Shown: positions 26,259-35,497 of the stretch, piece by piece
Numbering within the stretch: the first letter of the stretch is position 1
How the letters are laid out: each line of letters begins with the position of its first letter
From: Balneola sp. MJW-20
GTDB lineage: Bacteria; Bacteroidota; Rhodothermia; Balneolales; Balneolaceae
Assembly: GCF_040811775.1 (NCBI RefSeq)
Contig: NZ_JBFNXW010000001.1
Span: forward strand, 1,984,001 to 2,048,000
Reading direction: 5' to 3'
DNA length: 64,000 nt
Made by a program: the position numbers and the translations under genes
The notes under the pieces: model-generated
Seen by the model: the letters and a program-made list of their open reading frames with translations, nothing else
What the model was told of the DNA's origin: nothing
Database searches by the model: none

Positions 26259-27583
26259 TCCAGAACCTTTTCTTCTGCTGGTTTTTTGTCTTTCTCTGCA
26301 TTCAGAGTCACCCGCATGGTCGTACCCTCACCTAATTCGGATCGAAGCACAAATATATGCCCGTTGTGATAATCTTCAATGATCCGTTTAGTTAAACTCA
26401 GGCCAAGACCCCATCCTCTTTTCTTAGTACTGAAGCCGGGTTTGAATATATTCTTAACATTCTTGATATCGATCCCTCCGCCAGAGTCTTCAATATCAAT
26501 GATAACTTCACCTTCTTCCAGTTTAGAGCTGATATTGATGAATGCTTCACCCTTTTCAGAACCGTTAAGTGCATCCATTGCGTTTTTTACCAGGTTTTCA
26601 ATGGCCCATTGAAACAGTTCAGGGTTTACAGATACTATTGCCTCGGCTTCCAGCGATTTATTCACTTTTATGTGTTTAGCCCGGCTGGGCAGCCTTCTTT
26701 CCATGTAGCTTACTACCAGTTCCAAAATAGATTCAATTCTCATCGGCTTCAGTTCCGGTTCAGAACCGATCTTACCGAATCTTTCAGCTACACCTCGTAA
26801 TCTCTGTATATCCTTTTCTATCTCCTGAGCAATGTTACTGGCGGTCTCGTCATACCTGTATTCGTCTTTGAGAAGCTGGATCCAGCCATATAAGCTTGAG
26901 ATCGGGGTACCCAGCTGATGCGCTGCTTCTTTTGCCATACCAACCCAAAGATTAGATTGCTCAGACCTTGTAATACTACGGTAGGTCGTATATCCAATGC
27001 CAAGTAATAAACTTAACAGCAGGATCTGTATATAAGGAAAATATCGCAGTAACTGCACGGTTGGACTTTCACCATAATACACATAGTTGACGATCTCCCT
27101 TCTTTCATCACCCAGCACGATCCTTATGGGCGGGTTAAGGCTGCGAAATTCGCGGAATAGCTCCTCACGGCTCTCTTCAGTCTCAAGCCTCTTTATATCC
27201 ACATTTTTATGGTGGATGATAAAACCGGTCTCATCAACGACGATTGCGGGAATCTTAAAATCTTCGTCAATGATGATACGGGAGGTAAATTCAGTGGAGC
27301 TTTTTGCCGCTTCTGCTTCAAGAATTAGATCAATAACACTGTCGGGCACCTGAGGGATCATTCTCAGCTCTTCAACTGAATTTAACAGCATGGTTCCCGC
27401 CTGTTCATTAGTGCGGCTGGCAGTGAACTCTATAGCCTTAGCGAGTAATTCCACACTTCTGGCTTCCTGTTCCAGGATCTTATCCACCAGATACTGGTTA
27501 TAAACCACCGATCCTATACCCAGAAATATGAGTAATACCATCAAAAGGATCTTGACCCGGGCCAGTGGTACGTAGAGGTTCAT
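26243..27583 (-). CDS. membrane sensor histidine kinase
   Basis: A 446-residue sensor kinase with membrane helix 1 (about 10-28), a periplasmic sensing domain (about 33-178, with a PAS/Cache-like 'VVDETGFIIHHKN' strand pair) and membrane helix 2 (about 182-204). The dimerisation domain holds His222 in 'AKEAAHQLGTPISSL', and the HATPase domain has N box 'ENLVKNAMDAL', 'DSGGGID' and 'GWGLGLSLTKRI'. No response-regulator gene is next to it, so it looks like an orphan kinase. Its end overlaps the convergent sigma gene by 16 bp. Confidence 0.93.
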   Translation of the reverse strand: MNLYVPLARVKILLMVLLIFLGIGSVVYNQYLVDKILEQEARSVELLAKAIEFTASRTNEQAGTMLLNSVEELRMIPQVPDSVIDLILEAEAAKSSTEFTSRIIIDEDFKIPAIVVDETGFIIHHKNVDIKRLETEESREELFREFRSLNPPIRIVLGDERREIVNYVYYGESPTVQLLRYFPYIQILLLSLLLGIGYTTYRSITRSEQSNLWVGMAKEAAHQLGTPISSLYGWIQLLKDEYRYDETASNIAQEIEKDIQRLRGVAERFGKIGSEPELKPMRIESILELVVSYMERRLPSRAKHIKVNKSLEAEAIVSVNPELFQWAIENLVKNAMDALNGSEKGEAFINISSKLEEGEVIIDIEDSGGGIDIKNVKNIFKPGFSTKKRGWGLGLSLTKRIIEDYHNGHIFVLRSELGEGTTMRVTLNAEKDKKPAEEKVLDQSPV

Positions 27584-27628
27584 TCGCTTTTTCTTTCTTT
27601 ATCTAAGAATAGATAAATGGGAACATAC

Positions 27629-27651
27629 AAGAAAGCCCCGAATTACGGGGC
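27629..27651 (-). terminator. Rho-independent terminator after clpX
   Basis: On the minus strand a GCCCCG / CGGGGC stem closes a 5-base loop and is followed by TTTCTTGT. It lies 8 bp after the clpX stop, between clpX and the histidine kinase gene. Confidence 0.8.
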
Positions 27652-27659
27652 ACTACAGA

Positions 27660-28916
27660 TCAGGCAGACGCTTTTTGCTTTTCATAAACCGGGGGAGCCT
27701 TCTTCTCTATGGTTTCCCGGGTTATGATACAGCGCGCAATATTTTCCATGGATGGAAGGGAATACATAATATCCAGCATCGCTTCTTCCATAATAGATCG
27801 AAGACCCCGGGCACCTGTCTTGCGTGCTTTGGCCTTTTTAACGATCGCTTTTAATGCTTCTTCTTCAAAATCCAGCTCAACCTCTTCCATTTTAAACAGC
27901 TTCTTATACTGCTTGGTAATGGCATTTTTTGGGGTCTGAAGGATATCCAGAAGTGCGTCATCGGATAATTCATGTAGTCCGCAAATTACCGGTAAACGAC
28001 CGATCAGTTCCGGGATCAATCCAAATCTCTGCAGATCTTCCGGTTCAACATTCACAAAGATCTCAGGATCATTTTTATCGAACTTGACCTGTTCCTGAGA
28101 ATGGAATCCCATTGCGCTGGTAGACATTCTTCGGGAGATGATCTCCTCAAGTCCGGCAAAAGCCCCGCCGCAGATAAAAAGGATATTTGAGGTATCCAGC
28201 TGAATAAAACTTTGCTCGGGATGCTTACGTCCGCCTTTCGGTGGGATATTCGCAGTAGTTCCTTCAAGAATCTTGAGCAGAGCCTGCTGAACTCCTTCAC
28301 CGCTTACATCGCGGGTAATGGACGGATTGTCACTCTTTCGGGCTACTTTATCGACCTCATCAATGTAAACGATCCCTCTTTTAGCCCTCTCCACATCGTA
28401 GTCAGCCGCCTGTAGCAGATTAGATAAGATACTCTCTACATCCTCACCCACATAGCCGGCTTCAGTGAGAACCGTTGCATCTGCAATGGTAAAAGGCACG
28501 TCGATGATATCTGCCAGCGTTCGCGCCAGAAGAGTCTTACCACTACCGGTTGGTCCGAGAAGTACGATATTGGACTTCTCCACTTTTGTATCATCCAGTT
28601 CATTGGATGGGTCAGCGGTAATACGCTTGTAATGATTATAAACCGCGACCGATAAGGTCTTTTTAGCCTTTTCCTGGCCTATAACGTACTCGTCCAGCTT
28701 GGACTTGATCTCCACCGGTTTAAGGACCGGCTGAAAACTCTTTTCTCTTCTGCGAGCCAGAGATGCCAGATCACTTTTAATGATACTGGACGCGTCTTCT
28801 ACACAGCGGTCACAGATATAGACTCCCGGACCGGCAACCATGGAATTGACTTCCAGGCTTGATCGGCCGCAAAAGGAACAGTGTACAATGTCGCTGTTTT
28901 TCTCTTTTTTGCTCAT
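27660..28916 (-). CDS. clpX: ATP-dependent Clp protease ATP-binding subunit ClpX
   Basis: An AAA+ unfoldase that feeds tagged proteins to ClpP. The 418 residues contain the N-terminal zinc-binding domain with four cysteines ('CSFCGRS' and 'CDRCVE'), Walker A '[10 protein letters not shown]', Walker B '[10 protein letters not shown]', and the pore-loop 'GYVGEDVES' motif. It carries the ClpP-binding loop region and the C-terminal lid helices. It follows clpP by 28 bp in a tig-clpP-clpX order and ends at a terminator. Confidence 0.98.
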   Translation of the reverse strand: MSKKEKNSDIVHCSFCGRSSLEVNSMVAGPGVYICDRCVEDASSIIKSDLASLARRREKSFQPVLKPVEIKSKLDEYVIGQEKAKKTLSVAVYNHYKRITADPSNELDDTKVEKSNIVLLGPTGSGKTLLARTLADIIDVPFTIADATVLTEAGYVGEDVESILSNLLQAADYDVERAKRGIVYIDEVDKVARKSDNPSITRDVSGEGVQQALLKILEGTTANIPPKGGRKHPEQSFIQLDTSNILFICGGAFAGLEEIISRRMSTSAMGFHSQEQVKFDKNDPEIFVNVEPEDLQRFGLIPELIGRLPVICGLHELSDDALLDILQTPKNAITKQYKKLFKMEEVELDFEEEALKAIVKKAKARKTGARGLRSIMEEAMLDIMYSLPSMENIARCIITRETIEKKAPPVYEKQKASA

Positions 28917-28944
28917 GACAAGCAGAATTTAAATAAAAATGTGT

Positions 28945-29598
28945 TTATTTGTCAGATTTACGTCGGTCAAGAACATTATCGACCAGTCCGTAATCTTTCG
29001 CTTCTTTAGCAGTCATCCAATTATTTCTGTCGGATGCTTCCATGATCTCTTCAATGGTATGACCAGAATGATCTCCCAGGATCTTGCTCAGTTCACGCTT
29101 AATACGGATGATCTCACGTGCTTCGATCTCAATGTCGGAAGCCTGACCCTGAACACCACCCAGTGGCTGATGGATCATAACTCTTGCATGCGGGAGGCAG
29201 GATCTCTTTCCCTTGGTACCGGCTGTTAACAGAACCGCGCCCATAGAAGCCGCCATCCCCATACAGGTTGTGGCAACATCGCATTTGATATGCTGCATGG
29301 TATCGTAGATAGCCAGACCCGCTGAAACTACTCCGCCCGGGCTGTTGATATAAAAATTAATGTCTTTCTCAGGGTCCTCGGATTCGAGGAACAGAAGTTG
29401 AGCCATAATAGAACTTGCAACAACATCATTCACTGCAGTTCCCAGGATAACGATCCTGTCTTTTAGCAGCCTTGAATAAATATCGTATGCTCTCTCTCCT
29501 CTGCTGGTAGTTTCGACTACCATTGGCACCAGGTTATTCTGAATAGGCTGAACATCGCCCAGATTTGGTGCTTCAAATAATGGTTGTTTAGTAAACAT
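28945..29598 (-). CDS. clpP: ATP-dependent Clp protease proteolytic subunit
   Basis: The serine peptidase of the Clp system, 217 residues. Active Ser in '[13 protein letters not shown]', active His in '[10 protein letters not shown]', and Asp in the downstream helix region ('[18 protein letters not shown]'). It opens with a short propeptide-like segment of about 25 residues. It forms tetradecamers that dock on ClpX, encoded next door. It is transcribed with tig upstream and clpX downstream. Confidence 0.97.
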   Translation of the reverse strand: MFTKQPLFEAPNLGDVQPIQNNLVPMVVETTSRGERAYDIYSRLLKDRIVILGTAVNDVVASSIMAQLLFLESEDPEKDINFYINSPGGVVSAGLAIYDTMQHIKCDVATTCMGMAASMGAVLLTAGTKGKRSCLPHARVMIHQPLGGVQGQASDIEIEAREIIRIKRELSKILGDHSGHTIEEIMEASDRNNWMTAKEAKDYGLVDNVLDRRKSDK

Positions 29599-29626
29599 AT
29601 TTCCGTTCTTTATAGCTTATAAATAA

Positions 29627-30919
29627 TTACTTATTCGCTTTCTCGTCCTGCAGCTCACGGTATTTATCTTTACTGATCTCTTTGATCTTAACAACATCCT
29701 GAAGCTTGTCGAACACTTTGTTCTCCCGGATACTGCTGCGCAGCTGCTCAAGTAAATTAGGATTCTTAGCGTAATACTGTTTCATCTGATCAACGCTGGC
29801 ACCATACCGGGCAGCTTCCATCGCGATGAACTCGTCGATATCTTCGGGTTTTATTTCGATATCTTCAAATGTTTCCTGCAGTTTTTGACTGATAAAATAC
29901 CAGCGACCTTCTCTTATCGCTCTTTCGGTCATTCCGCTCTTATATTCTTCTTCGTCAAAGCTCTCCGGAAGCTGTTTTCCGTACTGCTGCTTAAACTGTT
30001 CTACATAAGAATTCTGTATCTGATTTATAAATACCTCAGGGATATCAAAGGTATGTTTTTCAACCAGGGCATCAACCACGTCATTTTTAAACAGATCGTC
30101 GGCTGACTGGTCATAGTATTCCTGAATACGGCTTTTCAAATAGCTCTTGAATTGATCTTCATTCTCTGCCTCTCCGTTACTCTGTCTTTTAATCAGCTCA
30201 TCGGATAGCTCAGCTGCATCCATCTCTTCCACTTTTTTAATGGTAACACGGAATCGGTCAGTTTCTTCACCTTCACCAAGCTCCATATCAACCACATCGC
30301 CTGCTTTTTTACCCACCAGCTCTTCACGGAATTCAGCAGCACCTTCCTGGCGCAGATCGATCTGCTGATCTTCATCAACCTGTCCTTCGATCACATCACC
30401 GTTTTCATCAAGGCTAACCACATCTACGATCAATCTTGATTTCTCGGTAGCTTTGCCTTTTTCTTTTTCAACCCAGTTGCCCTCACGATCGAGAGTGCGC
30501 TGCATTTCCTCTTCAACTTCCTCGTCCGTCACATCATGAACCATTTTGTTCACTTTGATCTTGGACAGTTCTTCCAGCTCAAATTCCGGCTTTGACCCGA
30601 TCTTGAATGTTACTTCAAGCTCATCATCTTCCCACTGAAGATCGACCATCTGGGTTTCACCTACCGGCTCATACTTGGGCACTACTTCTTTTTCGAATAC
30701 TTCTTGTACGTATTTGTTGATCTCTTCGTACTCGATCTCTTTTCCAAATCTCTTCTTGACCAGCCCCAAAGGCACTTTACCGGGACGAAATCCCGGAAGA
30801 GCGATCTGTCCTTTGATCTTTTTGTACGCACTGTCAAATTTGTCTTGCAGATCTTCTCTTTTTGCTTTTAGAACCACTTCTTTATCAACAGAAGTTACGT
30901 CTTGTACAGAAATGTCCAC
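29627..30919 (-). CDS. tig: trigger factor
   Basis: Ribosome-associated folding chaperone and prolyl isomerase, 430 residues. The N-terminal ribosome-binding domain shows the 'FRPGKVPLGLVKKRFGKEI' signature (family FRxGxxP). A FKBP-like PPIase region lies around 160-240, and the C-terminal helical arms make up the rest. It is acidic, as usual. It heads the tig-clpP-clpX operon, 28 bp before clpP, and tRNA-Leu lies upstream on the same strand. Confidence 0.95.
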   Translation of the reverse strand: MDISVQDVTSVDKEVVLKAKREDLQDKFDSAYKKIKGQIALPGFRPGKVPLGLVKKRFGKEIEYEEINKYVQEVFEKEVVPKYEPVGETQMVDLQWEDDELEVTFKIGSKPEFELEELSKIKVNKMVHDVTDEEVEEEMQRTLDREGNWVEKEKGKATEKSRLIVDVVSLDENGDVIEGQVDEDQQIDLRQEGAAEFREELVGKKAGDVVDMELGEGEETDRFRVTIKKVEEMDAAELSDELIKRQSNGEAENEDQFKSYLKSRIQEYYDQSADDLFKNDVVDALVEKHTFDIPEVFINQIQNSYVEQFKQQYGKQLPESFDEEEYKSGMTERAIREGRWYFISQKLQETFEDIEIKPEDIDEFIAMEAARYGASVDQMKQYYAKNPNLLEQLRSSIRENKVFDKLQDVVKIKEISKDKYRELQDEKANK

Positions 30920-30987
30920 TTTATCTCCGGCTTTATATGTAATTTTGTGAAATGAACAGGATTCATTTTAATTTCAGGAAGGAAAAG

Positions 30988-31071
30988 TACGAGAGGGGGG
31001 ACTCGAACCCCCACATCGGTTAAGATACTAGATCCTAAATCTAGCGCGTCTACCAATTCCGCCACTCTCGC
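30988..31071 (-). tRNA. tRNA-Leu (anticodon TAG)
   Basis: Read on the minus strand, the 84-base molecule has the GCGAGAG acceptor arm, D-arm 'GGCGGAATTGGTAGACGC', anticodon stem CTAGA/TCTAG around TTTAGGA (anticodon TAG) and an extended variable arm typical of class II tRNAs. The T-arm reads GGGGGTTCGAGTCCCCC and the discriminator is A. The first and last acceptor bases form a G-U pair. CCA is not encoded. Confidence 0.96.
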
Positions 31072-31156
31072 AAACTTCAGAGCTTTCAAAGTTAGAGGTT
31101 ATTGCCTTTTAATTCAACCTAATTGAACAGATTTAAAGCTATTAACAAGCCTGACC

Positions 31157-31498
31157 ATGTATAAAAACCTTCGCCTTGTTTATATAACAACTAAAGACAG
31201 AGAAGAAGCGCGTTCGATCGGTCGTAAACTGGTGGAAGAACAACTGGCCGCCTGCGTGAATATCCTTGATGGGATGGAATCCATTTATATGTGGGATGGG
31301 GAGATCCATGAGGAAAATGAGTGTGTACTGCTGGTTAAGACCCATTATTCCAGAATCAAAAAAATGACCAGAAGAGTAAAAGAGCTTCACAGCTATGATT
31401 GTCCTTGCGTGATAACCTTTACGATCACCGAAGACGAGGGAAATACAGACTATCTTAACTGGCTGGAAAAAACAGCGAAACAACCATTCGAAATCTGA
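31157..31498 (+). CDS. cutA: divalent-cation tolerance protein CutA
   Basis: A 113-residue ferredoxin-like trimer of the CutA1 family, linked in other bacteria to copper and other metal tolerance, though its chemistry is unsettled. It shows 'LRLVYITTKDREEARSIGRKLVEEQLAACVNIL' style N-terminal strands and helix, the 'SIYMWDGEI' signature and 'HSYDCPCVITFTI' near the end. It starts 85 bp after the tRNA-Leu end on the opposite strand and is followed after 7 bp by the enoyl-CoA hydratase gene. Confidence 0.94.
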   Translation: MYKNLRLVYITTKDREEARSIGRKLVEEQLAACVNILDGMESIYMWDGEIHEENECVLLVKTHYSRIKKMTRRVKELHSYDCPCVITFTITEDEGNTDYLNWLEKTAKQPFEI

Positions 31499-31505
31499 TC
31501 ATAAA

Positions 31506-32261
31506 TTGGCCTCACTGGAAATAGAGTATAAGGATAAACACATTTGTCGTGCGTGGATCAATCGCCCGGAAGCGCATAATGCACTGGACTTTGAGGTCAT
31601 TGCCGGACTGGAAGATCTCGCAGACGAACTGGACCATAACACCGATATCCGGCTGTTTATCCTGTCAGGAAGCGGTACAGATACTTTCATTGCCGGTGGG
31701 GATCTGAAAAAATTTCATACAATTCAGTCTGAAGAAGAAGCATTTAAAATGTCTGAAAAGGTGCATACCCTGTTTCACCGTTTTGAATGCCTTCCATGCT
31801 ACACCCTGGCTTACCTGAATGGTAATGCCTTTGGCGGAGGAATAGAATTAATGCTTAGTTTCGACTTCCGGCTTGCAGCTCCGGGTATCAAACTAGGTTT
31901 TACCCAGGGTCGATTCTACCTGACCCCGGGTTGGGGCGGACTCACGCGACTGGTTGAAACAGTGGGTCGGTCAAAGGCACTTGAACTACAGGGAAAAGCA
32001 GCAATCATCCCTGCGGATAAGGCAATGGACCTTGGATTGATCAATGATATTCTGGACACCAGTGATCATGAATCTGAGATCCTTCACTGGTCAGAGGACC
32101 TGATCAGAAACGACCGCGATTACATCCGGACGCTCAAGAAGAGCAGCGGACTTCAGGCTGAAGCACGACTGCAAGCCCTAAGAGCAGAGATCGAACCTTT
32201 TTCAAAGCTCTGGGCTGATCCTGAGCATCTGCGACGTGTTGAAGAATTCAGCAACCGCTGA
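31506..32261 (+). CDS. enoyl-CoA hydratase/isomerase family protein
   Basis: A 251-residue crotonase-fold enzyme acting on acyl-CoA thioesters. The oxyanion-hole segments are 'SGTDTFIAGGDLKKF' (about 55-69) and 'LNGNAFGGGIELMLSFDFRLAA' (about 104-125). The Glu of 'GGGIELML' and the 'GFTQGRFYLTPGWGG' region suggest a hydratase-like or related decarboxylase role; the substrate is not clear. The start codon is TTG at 31506, 7 bp after the cutA stop, as no in-frame ATG precedes the conserved part. The gene is convergent with hemL, and the stop codon sits in a palindrome. Confidence 0.9.
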   Translation: MASLEIEYKDKHICRAWINRPEAHNALDFEVIAGLEDLADELDHNTDIRLFILSGSGTDTFIAGGDLKKFHTIQSEEEAFKMSEKVHTLFHRFECLPCYTLAYLNGNAFGGGIELMLSFDFRLAAPGIKLGFTQGRFYLTPGWGGLTRLVETVGRSKALELQGKAAIIPADKAMDLGLINDILDTSDHESEILHWSEDLIRNDRDYIRTLKKSSGLQAEARLQALRAEIEPFSKLWADPEHLRRVEEFSNR

Positions 32262-32274
32262 TCCCGCGGATCAG
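32258..32274. other. perfect hairpin spanning two convergent stop codons
   Basis: CTGATCC and GGATCAG pair around a 3-base loop. The left arm includes the TGA of the plus-strand hydratase gene and the right arm includes the TGA of minus-strand hemL. There is no T tract, so it is at best a weak bidirectional terminator or 3'-end stabiliser. Confidence 0.45.
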
Positions 32275-33566
32275 TGATTAAGAATATCTTCCAGGGTCTC
32301 TTCAAATGCCGTGAGCGTATGAGAAATATCTTCCATAGTAAGAGCATTTGATAAAAAGAAGGCTTCAAATGGTGATGGCGGAAGGTAAACCCCTCTTTCC
32401 AGCATGCCATGAAAGATCTTGCCAAAGAAATCTTTATCTGTTTTCTCCGCTCCGCTGAATCCCTCTACCGGCCCCTCGGTGTAAAATATACCGATCATGG
32501 ACCCGACTCTGTAGATTACGTGCGGCACATTCAGTCCCTCCAAAGCATTGCGAAACCCTTTTTCCAGGATAGATGACTTCTTATCCAGTTCATCATAAAC
32601 TTCAGGCTGCTCCTTGAGCTTTTTAAGCAGTGTTAATCCTGCAGCCATTGCCAGCGGATTCCCGGACAAAGTTCCGGCCTGATACACGGGACCGGTTGGA
32701 GCAACATAGTCCATGATCTCTTTCTTGCCACCATAAGCGCCAACCGGCAGTCCGGCACCAATGATCTTGCCATAGGTAACCAGGTCAGCCTGAACATCAT
32801 ATATCGCCTGTGCTCCACCGAAATGAACTCTGAATCCGGTCATTACTTCGTCCATGATCATCACCACATTGTGGTCATCACAAAGCCGTCTGAGTCCTTC
32901 CAGGAATCCCTTTTTTGGGGGAATACAGCCCATATTTCCTGCAATCGGCTCCAGAATGATCGCCGCTACCTCATCCTTATTTGCGGTCAGGATCTCTTCT
33001 ACCTGATTTAGATCATTAAATTCAGCGATCAGGGTGTCTTTTGCTGTACCTGAGGTCACCCCGGGGCTGCTGGGGTGACCCATCGTCAGGGCACCGCTTC
33101 CGGCTTCGATCAAAAAGGAATCTCCATGACCGTGATAACAACCCTTAAACTTCAACACTTTTTCTCTTCCCGTATAGCCTCTGGCCACACGGATAGCACT
33201 CATGCAGGCTTCGGTGCCTGAATTCACCATACGGATCTTATCTACTCCAGGAATTGAAGAAGTGATCAGTTCAGCGATCTCAACTTCCAGACGTGTAGGT
33301 GCACCAAATGAAGTAGAATGCTTTGCGACCTCGGAAACTGCTTTTACTACATCCGGTTCCGCGTGACCCAGCAGCATCGGGCCCCAGGAACTGATAAAGT
33401 CAATGTATTTATTTCCGTCCTCATCATACAAATAGGCCCCCTCAGCCTTTTTCATGAACAGTGGCGTACCTCCCACACTGTTAAAAGCTCTTACAGGAGA
33501 ATTTACTCCGCCGGGGATCACTTTTTCTGCTCTTTCGTACAGTTCTTTACTCTTATCTATATTCAT
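32271..33566 (-). CDS. hemL: glutamate-1-semialdehyde 2,1-aminomutase
   Basis: PLP enzyme that converts glutamate-1-semialdehyde to 5-aminolevulinate, step two of the C5 heme pathway. 431 residues, with family segments 'GGVNSPVRAF' at the start, 'VNSGTEACMSAIRVARG' and 'DEVMTGFRV', and the PLP lysine in 'TYGKIIGAGLPVGAYGG'. It is the last gene of the hemA-C-D-E-F-B-L group, 2 bp after hemB. Confidence 0.97.
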   Translation of the reverse strand: MNIDKSKELYERAEKVIPGGVNSPVRAFNSVGGTPLFMKKAEGAYLYDEDGNKYIDFISSWGPMLLGHAEPDVVKAVSEVAKHSTSFGAPTRLEVEIAELITSSIPGVDKIRMVNSGTEACMSAIRVARGYTGREKVLKFKGCYHGHGDSFLIEAGSGALTMGHPSSPGVTSGTAKDTLIAEFNDLNQVEEILTANKDEVAAIILEPIAGNMGCIPPKKGFLEGLRRLCDDHNVVMIMDEVMTGFRVHFGGAQAIYDVQADLVTYGKIIGAGLPVGAYGGKKEIMDYVAPTGPVYQAGTLSGNPLAMAAGLTLLKKLKEQPEVYDELDKKSSILEKGFRNALEGLNVPHVIYRVGSMIGIFYTEGPVEGFSGAEKTDKDFFGKIFHGMLERGVYLPPSPFEAFFLSNALTMEDISHTLTAFEETLEDILNH

Positions 33567-33568
33567 TT

Positions 33569-34555
33569 CTAAGATCTGTTATTTAGAATTCTTGCTGCAT
33601 CTTTGGCAAAATAAGTAGCGATCAGGTCAGCACCGGCTCTTTTGAATGCCGTCAGAGACTCCATCATCACTTCTTCTTCATTCAGCCAGCCTTTCTCAGC
33701 TGCCGCTTTCAGCATAGCATACTCACCGGATACGTGGTAGACCGAAACAGGCACATCAAACTTACGACTTACCGCTCTCACCACATCGAGATAGGGAAGA
33801 CCCGGCTTTACCATTACTATATCCGCACCTTCATCAATATCGAACTGTGTTTCGAGAATGGCCTCTTTCACATTGGCAGGATCCATTTGATACGCCTTTT
33901 TATCCCCAAACCCGGGAGCTGAATCCAGTGCATCCCTGAAGGGTCCATAATAGGCAGAGGCATACTTTGCACTATAGGACATGATTCCCGTATTCTCATA
34001 TCCATACTGGTCCAGTTCTTTACGGATGGCTCCGATTCGTCCATCCATCATATCGGATGGAGCAACCATGTCAGCACCGGCTCTTGCGTGACTTAAAGCC
34101 ATTGCAGCCAGCACCTGTGAACTTAGATCATTCACGATCTCGCCGTCCTTAACAATACCGTCATGACCATAAGATGAATACGGATCCAGGGCTACATCAG
34201 TCATCACATAAAGATCCGGAAATTCCTTTTTTATATACCGGATGCTTCGTTGCATAAGCCCTTCTTCGTTAAGCGCTTCGGTTCCTTTATTATCTTTCAG
34301 CTCTTCCGGTACTTTCACGAAAAGCAGGACCGAGCGAATGCCCGCTTCCACCAGCTCATCAAGCTCTGCTTTCAGCATATCTAGTGAATAGCGAAAGTAA
34401 TCAGGCATGCTTGGGATCTCATTTTTGACCCCTTCTCCTTCTACAATAAAAAGCGGCGCAATAAAATCTTCCGGTCGTAAATGCGATTCTCTGACCATGC
34501 TGCGAATGGCATCATTCTTTCGTCTTCTACGTAATCTGCTATCTGGAAATCTCAT
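33569..34555 (-). CDS. hemB: 5-aminolevulinate dehydratase (porphobilinogen synthase), Mg-type
   Basis: Joins two ALA molecules into porphobilinogen. 328 residues, with the Schiff-base lysines in 'YSAKYASAYYGPFR' and 'IVMVKPGLPYLD'. The metal loop reads 'DVALDPYSSYGHDG', where zinc enzymes have cysteines, so this is the magnesium-dependent form. Spacing is 5 bp from hemF and 2 bp to hemL. Confidence 0.96.
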   Translation of the reverse strand: MRFPDSRLRRRRKNDAIRSMVRESHLRPEDFIAPLFIVEGEGVKNEIPSMPDYFRYSLDMLKAELDELVEAGIRSVLLFVKVPEELKDNKGTEALNEEGLMQRSIRYIKKEFPDLYVMTDVALDPYSSYGHDGIVKDGEIVNDLSSQVLAAMALSHARAGADMVAPSDMMDGRIGAIRKELDQYGYENTGIMSYSAKYASAYYGPFRDALDSAPGFGDKKAYQMDPANVKEAILETQFDIDEGADIVMVKPGLPYLDVVRAVSRKFDVPVSVYHVSGEYAMLKAAAEKGWLNEEEVMMESLTAFKRAGADLIATYFAKDAARILNNRS

Positions 34556-34560
34556 GTTCT

Positions 34561-35496
34561 TTAGATTTTTGGATAATTCAGCCAGTCGACTGCCTTCAGG
34601 TGCTCGACCAGTTTCTCTTCTTCACTCCCCGCTTCCGGTTGATGATCATAGATCCACTGCACATGCGGGGGAAGGCTCATTAAAATAGATTCTATGCGGC
34701 CTTTGGTCTTTAATCCGAACAGCGTTCCGCGATCATGGATCAGATTAAATTCAACATACCGGCCCCGCCTGAGCTCCTGCCATTTCCGGTGAAGATCACC
34801 ATACTCCATATCTTTTCTTTGTTCCACGATCGGAAGGTAAGCCTGCAGAAACCCTTCCCCTGCATTTTGAGCAAATTCATATAGGTCGTCGGCAGTATAT
34901 TCATCCGATGGCCGGATATGATCATAAAATATTCCTCCGATCCCACGGCTTTCGCCCCGGTGATGATTATAAAAGTACTCGTCACACCATTTCTTAAAAC
35001 GGTCGTAGAACTCGGGATGGGTTTTATCACAAACTTTTTTATGAACTTTGTGGAAATGCACTGCATCCTCTTCAAAAAGATAATAGGGGGTCAGATCAGC
35101 CCCTCCGCCAAACCACTGATCTTTCATATCACCGGTATCTTTATCATACAGTTCAAAATACCGGTAATTAGCGTGTACGGTTGGCACGAAAGGGTTTTTT
35201 GGGTGGATCACCAGTGAAATCCCGGTAGCAAAAAAATCTGACTCTTCCTCGTCCAGCGATTCCTGTAATTCCCGTGGCAGTCTTTTCGCTACAGCCGATA
35301 CATTTACACCACCTTTCTCAAAAACATTACCCTCTTCTATGACCCTGGTACTACCGAAGCCAAAGCCTTCTCTTTCCCAGTCATCAATTTTAAATTTGGC
35401 TTTGCCGTCGATCTCCTCCAGTGCCGAAGTGATCTTAGCCTGCAAATCTTTGACCAGACCGGTAAATTTTTCACGCTGTGACTGAAAAGTATTCAT
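34561..35496 (-). CDS. hemF: oxygen-dependent coproporphyrinogen III oxidase
   Basis: Oxidatively decarboxylates coproporphyrinogen III to protoporphyrinogen IX using O2. The 311 residues show 'WFGGGADLTPYYLFEEDA', 'RGIGGIFYDH' and 'GRYVEFNLIHDRGTLFGLKT', all family signatures. I start at ATG 35496, one base after the hemE stop (TAAGATG). A longer frame back to 35523 lies inside hemE and is unlikely. Use of the O2-requiring enzyme fits an aerobe. Confidence 0.96.
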   Translation of the reverse strand: MNTFQSQREKFTGLVKDLQAKITSALEEIDGKAKFKIDDWEREGFGFGSTRVIEEGNVFEKGGVNVSAVAKRLPRELQESLDEEESDFFATGISLVIHPKNPFVPTVHANYRYFELYDKDTGDMKDQWFGGGADLTPYYLFEEDAVHFHKVHKKVCDKTHPEFYDRFKKWCDEYFYNHHRGESRGIGGIFYDHIRPSDEYTADDLYEFAQNAGEGFLQAYLPIVEQRKDMEYGDLHRKWQELRRGRYVEFNLIHDRGTLFGLKTKGRIESILMSLPPHVQWIYDHQPEAGSEEEKLVEHLKAVDWLNYPKI

Positions 35497-35497
35497 C

